Shown here piece by piece: positions 21,742 through 28,150 of a stretch of DNA of 28,150 nucleotides. Position numbers and translations under genes: made by a program. Location of the stretch: positions 1 through 28,150 of the forward strand of contig DKJZ01000061.1 of the NCBI GenBank assembly GCA_002454975.1, given 5' to 3'. The DNA comes from Hylemonella sp. UBA6679. Lineage in GTDB: Bacteria > Pseudomonadota > Gammaproteobacteria > Burkholderiales > Burkholderiaceae_C. Positions within the stretch are counted from its first letter, which is position 1; each line of letters begins with the position of its first letter. The notes beneath the pieces are model-generated. The model was given only the letters and a program-made list of their open reading frames with translations, was not told the DNA's origin and searched no databases.

Positions 21742-22590
21742 TCAAACCGCTACCGGCGCTTTGATGGCGCCATGGCATTGGTAGTCCAGTACCTCAAAGT
21801 CTTCAAACTGGTAGTCAAAAATCGACGCGGGCTGCCGCTTGATGTTGAGTGTGGGGTAGGGGTAGGGCGCGCGGCTGAGTTGCAGCTCCACCTGCTCGTG
21901 GTGGTTGCTGTAGATGTGGCAGTCGCCACCGGTCCAAATGAAGTCGCCCACCTCCAGGTTGCACTGCTGCGCCACCATGTGGGTGAGCAGGGCGTAGCTG
22001 GCGATGTTGAAGGGCACGCCCAGAAAAATATCGGCACTGCGTTGGTACAACTGGCAGCTGAGTTTGCCTCTACCGCCATTCACGCCGTTCTCACCCGGGG
22101 CCACGTAAAACTGAAAGAAGGCATGGCAGGGCATGAGCGCCATTTTGTTGAGTTCAGCCACGTTCCAGGCGCTCACGATGATGCGGCGCGAATCGGGGTT
22201 GGTCTTGAGGGTTTGGATCACCTCGGCAATTTGGTCGATGTGGCCGCCATCGGGCGTGGGCCAGCTGCGCCACTGCACGCCATACACGGGGCCGAGGTCG
22301 CCGTCTTCTTTGGCCCACTCGTCCCAAATGCTCACGCCGCGCTCTTTGAGCCAGTTGTTGTTGCTCGAACCAGTGAGGAACCACAGCAACTCTTGGATGA
22401 TGGATTTGAGGTGAACTTTTTTGGTGGTGACCAGCGGAAAGCCTTCGTTCAAATCAAAGCGCATCTGGTGACCAAACACGCTGCGCGTGCCGGTGCCGGT
22501 GCGGTCGGTTTTGGTCACGCCATGGGTGTAGACATGGCGCATGAAGTCTTCGTACTGCGAGCGCACCGGGCGCTGTTGCGTTTCTGTCAT
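21742..22590 (-). CDS. thyA: Thymidylate synthase ThyA
   Basis: Converts dUMP and methylene-tetrahydrofolate to dTMP and dihydrofolate. 282 residues. Visible are TDRTGTGTRSVFG (phosphate-binding Arg), the LLWFLTGSSNNNWL block, the catalytic Cys155 in MALMPCHAFFQF, QLYQRSADIFLGVPFNIASYALL, and the C-terminal GAIKAPVAV that closes the site. Compared with E. coli (264 residues) it carries about ten extra residues (GENGVNGGR region) in the loop before KLSCQLYQRS. Its ATG overlaps the stop of the FAD oxidoreductase gene (ATGA, 22587-22590), so translation is probably coupled. Confidence 0.97.
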   Translation of the reverse strand: MTETQQRPVRSQYEDFMRHVYTHGVTKTDRTGTGTRSVFGHQMRFDLNEGFPLVTTKKVHLKSIIQELLWFLTGSSNNNWLKERGVSIWDEWAKEDGDLGPVYGVQWRSWPTPDGGHIDQIAEVIQTLKTNPDSRRIIVSAWNVAELNKMALMPCHAFFQFYVAPGENGVNGGRGKLSCQLYQRSADIFLGVPFNIASYALLTHMVAQQCNLEVGDFIWTGGDCHIYSNHHEQVELQLSRAPYPYPTLNIKRQPASIFDYQFEDFEVLDYQCHGAIKAPVAV

Positions 22591-24020
22591 GTCAGCACCT
22601 TGCCGGGGTTCATGAGGTTGTGCGGGTCCAGCGCAGTTTTGATGGCCCGCATCAAACCCAGGGCCACGGGGGACTTGTGGTGCGCGAGCTTGTCAGCCTT
22701 CAAGCTGCCAATGCCGTGCTCCGCTGAAATCGAGCCGTTGAATGCATCGACGATGTCATACACCAGCGCGTTCATCGGGCCTTCTTGTTCGACCAAAAAT
22801 TTCTCTTGGTCTTGGCCTTCGGGGGCTTGCACGTTGTAGTGCAAATTGCCATCACCCAAGTGGCCGTAAGTCACCAGGCGCGCACCGGGGAAGGCTTGCA
22901 ACAACTTGCCGTTGCACAGGTCCACAAACTCAGGAATGCGCGAGACGTTGATGGAAATGTCGTGCTTGATGTTCAAGCCCTCTTGCGCTTGGGCCAGCGG
23001 AATGCTCTCGCGGATGTGCCACAGCGCCTTGGCTTGCGCCACGCTCTCGGCCACCACCGCATCGGTCACGCAGCCCATCTCCATCGCAGCTTCGAGCAGT
23101 CGCTCAAACTGCGCGCGGGCGTGTTCTTCGGATTCGTTGTCCGAATTTTCCAGCACCACGCAGTAAGGCGAGTCTTGCCAAAAGGGCACACGCTGTTGCG
23201 GAAAGTGCTTGACCACCAGGCTCAGTGCAAATTGGCCCATGACCTCAAAACCTGTGAGGCCTGAGCTGATGGTTTTGTGCGCCAGGCCCAGCAACTCCAC
23301 CGCCGCTTGCAGCGAGGGCACGGCCGCAAAAGCGGTGAGCTGCGTCACGGGCATGGGGTAGAGCTTCATGGTGGCTGCGGTGATCACGCCCAGGGTGCCT
23401 TCCGAGCCAATGAACAAGTGACGCAGGTCATAGCCAGTGTTGTCTTTGCGTAGACCCGTCAAGCCGCTCCAAATCTCGCCGCTGGCCGTCACCACTTCCA
23501 GGCCGAGGCAAAGTTCGCGCGTGTTGCCAAAGCGAACCACTTGGGTGCCGCCAGCGTTCGTGCCCAGGTTGCCGCCAATCGTGCAAGAGCCTTCTGAGGC
23601 CAGGCTCAGCGGAAACAAAAAGCCTTCTTTTTCGCAGACCTCTTGCAGGTTTTGTAGCACGCAACCCGCATCCACGGTGATGGTGAGGTTGCCTGGGTCT
23701 AATTTGCGCACCTTGTTCATGCGCGTGAGGCTCAGCACCACCTGGGTGCCCGAGTCGTTGGGTGTGGAGCCCACGACCATGCCGGTGTTGCCCCCTTGCG
23801 GCACGATGCTGGTGCCCGCCGCTGCGCAGGCTTTGACCACATCAGCCACCTCTTGCGTGTTGCCTGGGCGCACCACGGCCAGGGCGCGGCCGCGTTCACG
23901 GCGGCGCCAATCGAGCTCCCAAGCGGTGAGGTCGGTGGTGGGGTCTTCGTGGGTGAGCACATTGGCAGCACCCACGGTGCGGCGCAAAGTCTCAAGCAGT
24001 TGGGTTTGGGTGGGGCTCAT
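22587..24020 (-). CDS. GlcD-type FAD-binding oxidoreductase (D-2-hydroxyacid dehydrogenase-like)
   Basis: A 477-residue flavoprotein of the COG0277 group. The PCMH FAD-binding domain (about 40-230) shows VVRPGNTQEVADVV, PQGGNTGMVVGS, LASEGSCTIGGNLGTNAGG and FIGSEGTLGVIT. The FAD-oxidase C-terminal domain has the metal/substrate motifs VTYGHLGDGNLHYN and SAEHGIGSLK. This pattern is shared by D-lactate, D-2-hydroxyglutarate and glycolate (GlcD) dehydrogenases; the substrate is not decided here. No glcE/glcF genes are adjacent, favouring a stand-alone dehydrogenase. The ATG at 24020 is chosen because it begins the conserved part and overlaps the DUF2069 stop as ATGA. The same kind of overlap joins it to thyA. 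Confidence 0.9.
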   Translation of the reverse strand: MSPTQTQLLETLRRTVGAANVLTHEDPTTDLTAWELDWRRRERGRALAVVRPGNTQEVADVVKACAAAGTSIVPQGGNTGMVVGSTPNDSGTQVVLSLTRMNKVRKLDPGNLTITVDAGCVLQNLQEVCEKEGFLFPLSLASEGSCTIGGNLGTNAGGTQVVRFGNTRELCLGLEVVTASGEIWSGLTGLRKDNTGYDLRHLFIGSEGTLGVITAATMKLYPMPVTQLTAFAAVPSLQAAVELLGLAHKTISSGLTGFEVMGQFALSLVVKHFPQQRVPFWQDSPYCVVLENSDNESEEHARAQFERLLEAAMEMGCVTDAVVAESVAQAKALWHIRESIPLAQAQEGLNIKHDISINVSRIPEFVDLCNGKLLQAFPGARLVTYGHLGDGNLHYNVQAPEGQDQEKFLVEQEGPMNALVYDIVDAFNGSISAEHGIGSLKADKLAHHKSPVALGLMRAIKTALDPHNLMNPGKVLT

Positions 24021-24406
24021 GGGTCTACAGATGGCGATTGAGGGGGAGAGGTTTTGGCGTTGGCAAAACGCAGGCGCACATGCATGGCGCAGGCAGCAAA
24101 CAAAACCAGGCATAACATCACTTCAAGCAGTGCGTAGTAGCTGCTGGGCGCGCGGTCGCCGCTGGCGCGAACCACGCCTTCAATGAAATACAGCCACACC
24201 ATCAGGCTCACCCAGCGGTAGGTGTACATGCGATTTTTCAGCAGACCGGCCAGCGGAATGCACAAAGGCAGCGCCTTGAGCGCCAGCAGCGAGCCGCCCG
24301 GGCGCACGGGGGCCAGGAACAACTCCCAGGCCAAACTCAGCACAATCAGGGCCAAAAGGCTGCCCACGGCCAGCTGTCGGGTGAGGTTCAGGGGGATGTT
24401 TTTCAT
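24017..24406 (-). CDS. DUF2069 integral membrane protein
   Basis: A 129-residue protein with about four membrane segments (near 12-30, 42-55, 65-80 and 90-108). The LLALKALPLCIPLAGLLKNRMYTYRWVSLMVWLYFIEGVV region (cited in part) is the signature of DUF2069, a small betaproteobacterial/gammaproteobacterial membrane family without known function. It is the first gene of a tightly packed minus-strand run: its stop overlaps the start of the FAD oxidoreductase by 4 bases. It diverges from the YihY gene with only 45 bases between start codons. Confidence 0.85.
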   Translation of the reverse strand: MKNIPLNLTRQLAVGSLLALIVLSLAWELFLAPVRPGGSLLALKALPLCIPLAGLLKNRMYTYRWVSLMVWLYFIEGVVRASGDRAPSSYYALLEVMLCLVLFAACAMHVRLRFANAKTSPPQSPSVDP

Positions 24407-24451
24407 TGGGTGGTATCTTAAAGCTAGTCCATTCTTTCACGCTCTACCCTG

Positions 24452-25660
24452 ATGCAACTCTGGCTCAAGCTTCAGCACTTCCCTTGGCGCAACAGCGCGC
24501 GCTTGTTACGCGAGCGTTTTCGCCAAGACCGCCTGGGGGTCACGGCCAGCAGCCTGACCTTCACCACGGTGATTGCATTGGTGCCCATGCTGGCGGTGGC
24601 CTTGTCGCTTTTTACAGCGTTTCCTATCTTCGCCAAGTTTCAAGAAGCCTTGCAGCGCTGGCTGATTGAGAGCCTGATTCCCGACAACATCGCCCGCCAG
24701 GTGATGGGCTACCTCACGCAATTCGCCCTCAAAGCCAGCAAGCTGGGCGCTTTGGGCTTTGCGGCCTTGCTCGCCACGGTGTTCGCGCTGGTGTTCACCA
24801 TCGACCGCACCTTCAACCAAATTTGGCGTGTGCGTCGCCCCCGCTCGTGGGCGCAGCGCCTGCTGATTTATTGGGCGGCCATCACCCTCTTGCCCATTGT
24901 GCTGGGGGCCTCGCTGACCATCACGTCTTACATCGTCACCGCCTCTCGCGGGGTGGTGGGCAATTTGCCTGGTGGCCTGCGCTTTGTGCTGGATGTCTTG
25001 GAGTTTGCGATGATTGCCGGGGCCACCGCGGCCACCTACCACTTTGTGCCCAACACCCGGGTGCGTTGGCAGCACGCCTGGCTGGGCGGCTTGCTGGTGG
25101 CCGCGGGCATTGAGCTGGCCAAAAAAGGGCTGACCGTGTATTTGGGCTTGGTGCCCACGTACTCGGCGGTGTATGGCGCGTTTGCCACGGTGCCAATTTT
25201 GCTGATCTGGATTTACCTGGCGTGGGTGATCGTGCTCTTGGGCGCGGTGATGACAGCGAGCTTGCCCAGCCTGCTCTCTGGCCAGGCCTGGCGACAGTTT
25301 GGCCCAGGCTGGCGGTTTGAGCTGGCCCTGGAGCTGCTGGGCCTGCTGGCGCAAGCCAAATCACGCGGCATGGGTTTGCCCCTCAAGCAGCTCAGCCTGA
25401 GCCTGCGGCTCGATCCGCAACACCTCGAGCCGGTGCTTGAGAGCCTGTTGGCCCTGGACTGGGTGGGGCAGCTCGACGAGCTGGGCCTAGAAGGCCCACG
25501 CTATGTGTTGCTGGTGCAGCCCGAGCAGGTGGCCCTGGCGCCCTTGCTCGAGCGCCTGCTGCTGAGCCATTCAGCCGCCACCTCCGCTCTGTGGCACAAC
25601 GCCGCTTGGCGAGACATCACCTTGGCGCAGGCGCTGCCTCAAAGCCGCCCTGCGCTTTAA
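24452..25660 (+). CDS. YihY/BrkB-family inner-membrane protein
   Basis: A 402-residue member of the YihY (virulence factor BrkB) family. The N-terminal block FRQDRLGVTASSLTFTTVIALVPMLAVALSLF is diagnostic. About six membrane segments fill the first 280 residues, including GFAALLATVFALVFTIDRTFNQIWRVRR and the family motif VYGAFATVPILLIWIYLAWVIVLLGA (both quoted only in part for identification). The remaining C-terminal 120 residues are soluble and Leu-rich, possibly a winged-helix-like module (GLPLKQLSLSLRLDPQHLEPVLESL). The family was once called RNase BN in error; its role is not established. It ends tail to tail with the downstream hydrolase gene, the two stop codons sharing TTAA at 25657-25660. 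Confidence 0.9.
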   Translation: MQLWLKLQHFPWRNSARLLRERFRQDRLGVTASSLTFTTVIALVPMLAVALSLFTAFPIFAKFQEALQRWLIESLIPDNIARQVMGYLTQFALKASKLGALGFAALLATVFALVFTIDRTFNQIWRVRRPRSWAQRLLIYWAAITLLPIVLGASLTITSYIVTASRGVVGNLPGGLRFVLDVLEFAMIAGATAATYHFVPNTRVRWQHAWLGGLLVAAGIELAKKGLTVYLGLVPTYSAVYGAFATVPILLIWIYLAWVIVLLGAVMTASLPSLLSGQAWRQFGPGWRFELALELLGLLAQAKSRGMGLPLKQLSLSLRLDPQHLEPVLESLLALDWVGQLDELGLEGPRYVLLVQPEQVALAPLLERLLLSHSAATSALWHNAAWRDITLAQALPQSRPAL

Positions 25661-26469
25661 GCCGCCAAAAACCCCTGCAAGGCTTTGAGCGTGAGCTCTG
25701 GGGCCTCGGCCATTTGGTGGTGACCCACGGGCACCTGAAGCACTTGCAACGATTTGCCGGCAGCTTGGGCCGCTTGCACCAAGCCTTGCGCGGCCTTGGC
25801 CGGGGTCATTTGGTCTTGCTCGCCCAGCACCAACAACACCGGGCAGCTGATTTGCGTGATGGCCTGTGGTGCGTTTTGGTAGCTGTCGCAAGCTTTGAAG
25901 CCCAGGTAAAACGCTTGCGGGTTGTGCGCCAACACACGCTTGCCCAGCGCCATGCCCACGCCATACACCCAGGTGCCCGGACCCAAAACCGAAGGCCCAG
26001 CGCCCAGGGTGCTGCGTGAGAACACCTGAATCATCTTGAGCGCCACCAGTGGGTCGGTGCGCGAGGACTCCAGCAAGGCTGGCGAAACCTTCATGGGTGA
26101 GGCCGTGCCCACCATCACCAAGTGGCTAACACGCGCTTGCAAATCAGCCGCGGCTTGCAGGGCAATCAGCGAGCCCCAGCTGTGGCCAATCAGGGCTGCA
26201 CGTTGCAAGCCTGCGGCGTCCATGAGCGCGGCCACAAACTGGGCCGCAGCTTCCACACTTTGCGGCACCTCGCCTGCGCTGCGGCAATGGCCGGGCAGGT
26301 CCACGCACAGCACGTTCCAGCCGTGGTGGGCCAGGTAGCGGCTTTGCAAAATCCACACGCTGTGGTCGTTGAGCACCCCGTGGATGAAGATGGCGGTGGG
26401 CTGCGCGGCGTTGAAAGGCTTGCCGCCGGTGTAGCAGTAGGTCTCTTGGCCAAGTACGGTGAGTTTCAT
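25657..26469 (-). CDS. Alpha/beta hydrolase linked to metY
   Basis: A 270-residue alpha/beta-hydrolase-fold enzyme. The catalytic residues are visible: oxyanion strand IFIHGVLNDHSVW, nucleophile in GHSWGSLIAL (Ser at about 95), acid in LGEQDQMTP, and histidine in VGHHQM. The cap region contains GPSVLGPGTWVYGVGMALGK. It starts within the metY stop (ATGA overlap at 26466-26469), so translation is probably coupled to metY. The coupling suggests a role near O-acyl-homoserine or thiol metabolism, but no substrate can be named from sequence. Confidence 0.88.
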   Translation of the reverse strand: MKLTVLGQETYCYTGGKPFNAAQPTAIFIHGVLNDHSVWILQSRYLAHHGWNVLCVDLPGHCRSAGEVPQSVEAAAQFVAALMDAAGLQRAALIGHSWGSLIALQAAADLQARVSHLVMVGTASPMKVSPALLESSRTDPLVALKMIQVFSRSTLGAGPSVLGPGTWVYGVGMALGKRVLAHNPQAFYLGFKACDSYQNAPQAITQISCPVLLVLGEQDQMTPAKAAQGLVQAAQAAGKSLQVLQVPVGHHQMAEAPELTLKALQGFLAA

Positions 26470-27779
26470 GCGCCACCTGCTTTCTCGGCCGCTTTTTCGG
26501 CCACTTTCAACGCGCGTTTGAGGTCGTCAATCAAATCGTCCGGGTCTTCCAGGCCGATGGACAAGCGGATGGTGCCCGGGCCGATGCCGGCTTGCGCCAG
26601 GGCTTCGTCGCTCATGCGGAAATGCGTGGTGCTGGCGGGGTGAATCACCAGGCTGCGGCAGTCGCCCACATTGGCCAGGTGACTGAACACCTTGAGCGCC
26701 TCAATGAAGGCGCGACCCTGCGCGCGGCTGCCGCGGATGTCAAAGCTGAACACCGAGCCTGCGCCTTTGGGCAGGAGTTGCTGGGCCAAGGCATGGCTGG
26801 GGTGGCTGGGTAGCATGGGGTGGCCCACACGGCTCACCAGCGGGTGCGTTGCTAAGAAGTTCACGACCGCTTGGGTGTTGCTCATGTGGCGCGCCATGCG
26901 CAGGGGCAGGGTTTCGATGCCCTGCAAAATCAGCCAGGCGGTGTGCGGGCTCATGCAAGCGCCAAAGTCGCGCAGACCTTCGCGCCGTGCGCGCAACAAA
27001 AACGCACCCACGGTGGATTCTTCGGCAAACACCATGTTGTGAAAGCCTGCGTAGGGCTGGGTGAGCTCAGCGAATTTGTCGTTGGCGGCCCAGTCAAAAC
27101 TGCCGCCATCAATCACCACGCCGCCAATGACGGTGCCGTGGCCACTTAAAAATTTGGTGGCCGAGTGCATGACCAAATCAGCCCCTAAATCCAAAGGCTT
27201 CAAGAGCCATGGCGGGGTGAGGGTGGCGTCCACCAGCAAAGGCACACCGGCCTCATGCGCGATGCGGCTGACCTGCGGGATGTCCAGCACATCCATGCCC
27301 GGGTTACCCACGGTCTCGCCGAAAAAAAGCTTGGTGTTGGGCTGCACCGCAGCGCGCCAGGCCTCGAGGTCACCGGGTTTGACAAAGGTGGTCTCAATGC
27401 CAAAGCGGCGCAGGGTGTCGTTGAGCAGGTTGTGCGAGCCGCCGTACAGCGCTGCGCTGGCCACGATGTGCGAGCCCGCGCCCATCAAAGTGGCCACACT
27501 CAGGTGCAGTGCGGCTTGGCCGCTGGCCGTGGCAATCGCGCCGATGCCGCCCTCCAGGGCTGCCATGCGCTGCTCGAACACCGCGTTGGTGGGGTTGCTG
27601 ATGCGCGAATACACATGGCCTGCACGCTCCAAATTGAAGAGCGAGGCGGCCTGGTCGCTGGACTCAAACACGAACGACGTGGTGAGGTGGATGGGCACGG
27701 CGCGCGCGCCGGTGGCGTCCACCGTGGCCCCTGCGTGCAGGGCCAGGGTGTCGAACCCGGGGTCTGAATAGCCTGACAT
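26466..27779 (-). CDS. metY: O-acetylhomoserine sulfhydrylase-like PLP enzyme (MetY type)
   Basis: A 437-residue PLP-dependent Cys/Met-metabolism enzyme. The phosphate-binding YSRISNPTN (57-65), the GG/ASGQAAL cofactor-stacking region, the cofactor Asp in LLVDATLTPPWLL, and the Schiff-base Lys209 in HSATKFLSGHGTVIGG are all present. The long form, about 430 residues with the VIDGGSFDW insert, is typical of O-acetylhomoserine sulfhydrylases rather than cystathionine synthases/lyases of about 390 residues. It would make homocysteine from O-acetylhomoserine and sulfide. The ATG at 27779 is chosen because GAGGAG lies seven to eight bases upstream; a TTG at 27785 would directly abut that site. It overlaps the downstream hydrolase gene by 4 bases. 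Confidence 0.9.
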   Translation of the reverse strand: MSGYSDPGFDTLALHAGATVDATGARAVPIHLTTSFVFESSDQAASLFNLERAGHVYSRISNPTNAVFEQRMAALEGGIGAIATASGQAALHLSVATLMGAGSHIVASAALYGGSHNLLNDTLRRFGIETTFVKPGDLEAWRAAVQPNTKLFFGETVGNPGMDVLDIPQVSRIAHEAGVPLLVDATLTPPWLLKPLDLGADLVMHSATKFLSGHGTVIGGVVIDGGSFDWAANDKFAELTQPYAGFHNMVFAEESTVGAFLLRARREGLRDFGACMSPHTAWLILQGIETLPLRMARHMSNTQAVVNFLATHPLVSRVGHPMLPSHPSHALAQQLLPKGAGSVFSFDIRGSRAQGRAFIEALKVFSHLANVGDCRSLVIHPASTTHFRMSDEALAQAGIGPGTIRLSIGLEDPDDLIDDLKRALKVAEKAAEKAGGA

Positions 27780-27863
27780 GGTCAATCTCCTCGTTAATAC
27801 CCCTCATTTTGCTCGGAGTTTTAGGCTAAATTAGGAACCGAGACACACAACACGGAGAACACC

Positions 27864-28150
27864 ATGAAAGTCAGCGACATCCTGCGCGTCAAAGGCAGCA
27901 CCCTTTTTACGGTGACCCCGCAAGACCCCCTGACGCAAGCGGTGCAAAGCATGGCCGACCACGACATTGGCTCGCTGGTGGTCATGGAGCAGGGCAAACT
28001 CGCCGGCATGCTGACCTTTCGCGAGGTGATCAAGCAGGTGGTGAAAAACGGTGGCGCCATCGGTGCGTCCTTGGTGCGCGATGCCATGGATGCCAGCCCG
28101 CACACCAGCAGCATGGACACCGAGCTCGACGAGGTGCGCCGCATGATGCT
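27864..28150 (+). CDS. CBS-domain protein (runs off right edge)
   Basis: The first 95 residues of a small CBS-domain protein. The first CBS motif spans about 1-60 (MKVSDILRVKGSTLFTVTPQDPL, then DHDIGSLVVMEQGKLAGMLTFREVIK), and the second begins with VRDAMDASPHTSSMDTELDEV. Stand-alone paired CBS proteins bind adenine nucleotides and act as energy sensors; no partner is visible here. The ATG at 27864 follows GGAG. It diverges from metY, with 84 bases between start codons. Confidence 0.85.
   Translation, partial: MKVSDILRVKGSTLFTVTPQDPLTQAVQSMADHDIGSLVVMEQGKLAGMLTFREVIKQVVKNGGAIGASLVRDAMDASPHTSSMDTELDEVRRMM

Noticed and set aside
21163..22839. Long open frame on the plus strand opposite folA and thyA
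   Set aside because: It lies wholly over two unmistakable enzymes read on the other strand and resembles no protein family.
1..28150. Search for CRISPR arrays, tRNA/rRNA genes, insertion sequences and phage genes
   Set aside because: No regularly spaced repeats, tRNA-like cloverleafs, transposase or phage proteins were recognised by eye.

Overview
The window is a GC-rich, gene-dense stretch of a betaproteobacterial chromosome. Protein sequences and gene neighbourhoods best fit Burkholderiales, family Comamonadaceae (Limnohabitans/Rhodoferax/Polaromonas-like). Supporting signs are a lone Bug/TctC-type solute receptor, a glnA-ntrB-ntrC cluster, a type I glutamine synthetase with an adenylylation tyrosine, and a Tas-type aldo/keto reductase. 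I see no phage, insertion sequence, CRISPR array, rRNA or tRNA. This is core chromosome with a few unusual repeats.

Layout: 1-392 (-) is a truncated alpha/beta hydrolase, divergent from an acyl-CoA synthetase (441) that is followed by a Tas-like aldo/keto reductase. A glycine-zipper envelope protein (3618) ends in a strong terminator and plsY follows. yajQ (-) converges on plsY and diverges from murB. Then on the plus strand come a small cupin, a short-chain dehydrogenase, the rsuA pseudouridine synthase, a secreted YncE-like beta-propeller overlapping a secreted polysaccharide deacetylase, a sterol-desaturase-family membrane protein, an EI24-type membrane protein and a MoCF-domain (CinA N-terminal type) protein.

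The regulatory centre is 13540-18570. It has two NtrC-like enhancer sites and a near-consensus sigma-54 promoter, then glnA, a terminator, a small secreted coiled-coil protein, ntrB (glnL) and ntrC (glnG). Together these form a nitrogen-control module in which the NtrB/NtrC products would activate the glnA promoter.

From 18665 to 24406 genes lie on the minus strand. In transcription order they are DUF2069, a GlcD-type FAD oxidoreductase, thyA, folA, a DUF4337 protein, xth and a Bug receptor. The first three are linked by 4-base ATGA overlaps. A YihY/BrkB membrane protein (24452, +) then meets a metY / alpha-beta hydrolase pair (-) tail to tail, and a CBS-domain protein (27864, +) runs off the right edge.

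The most unusual signal is inside the sterol-desaturase-family gene. A hairpin-rich segment with a 156-base repeat offset (52 codons), bounded by near-identical 17-base direct repeats, interrupts the conserved region after the third histidine motif without breaking the frame. It looks like an intragenic repeat element that the protein tolerates. Two other short tandem repeats (28-base at 8650, 26-base at 18619) sit at gene boundaries.
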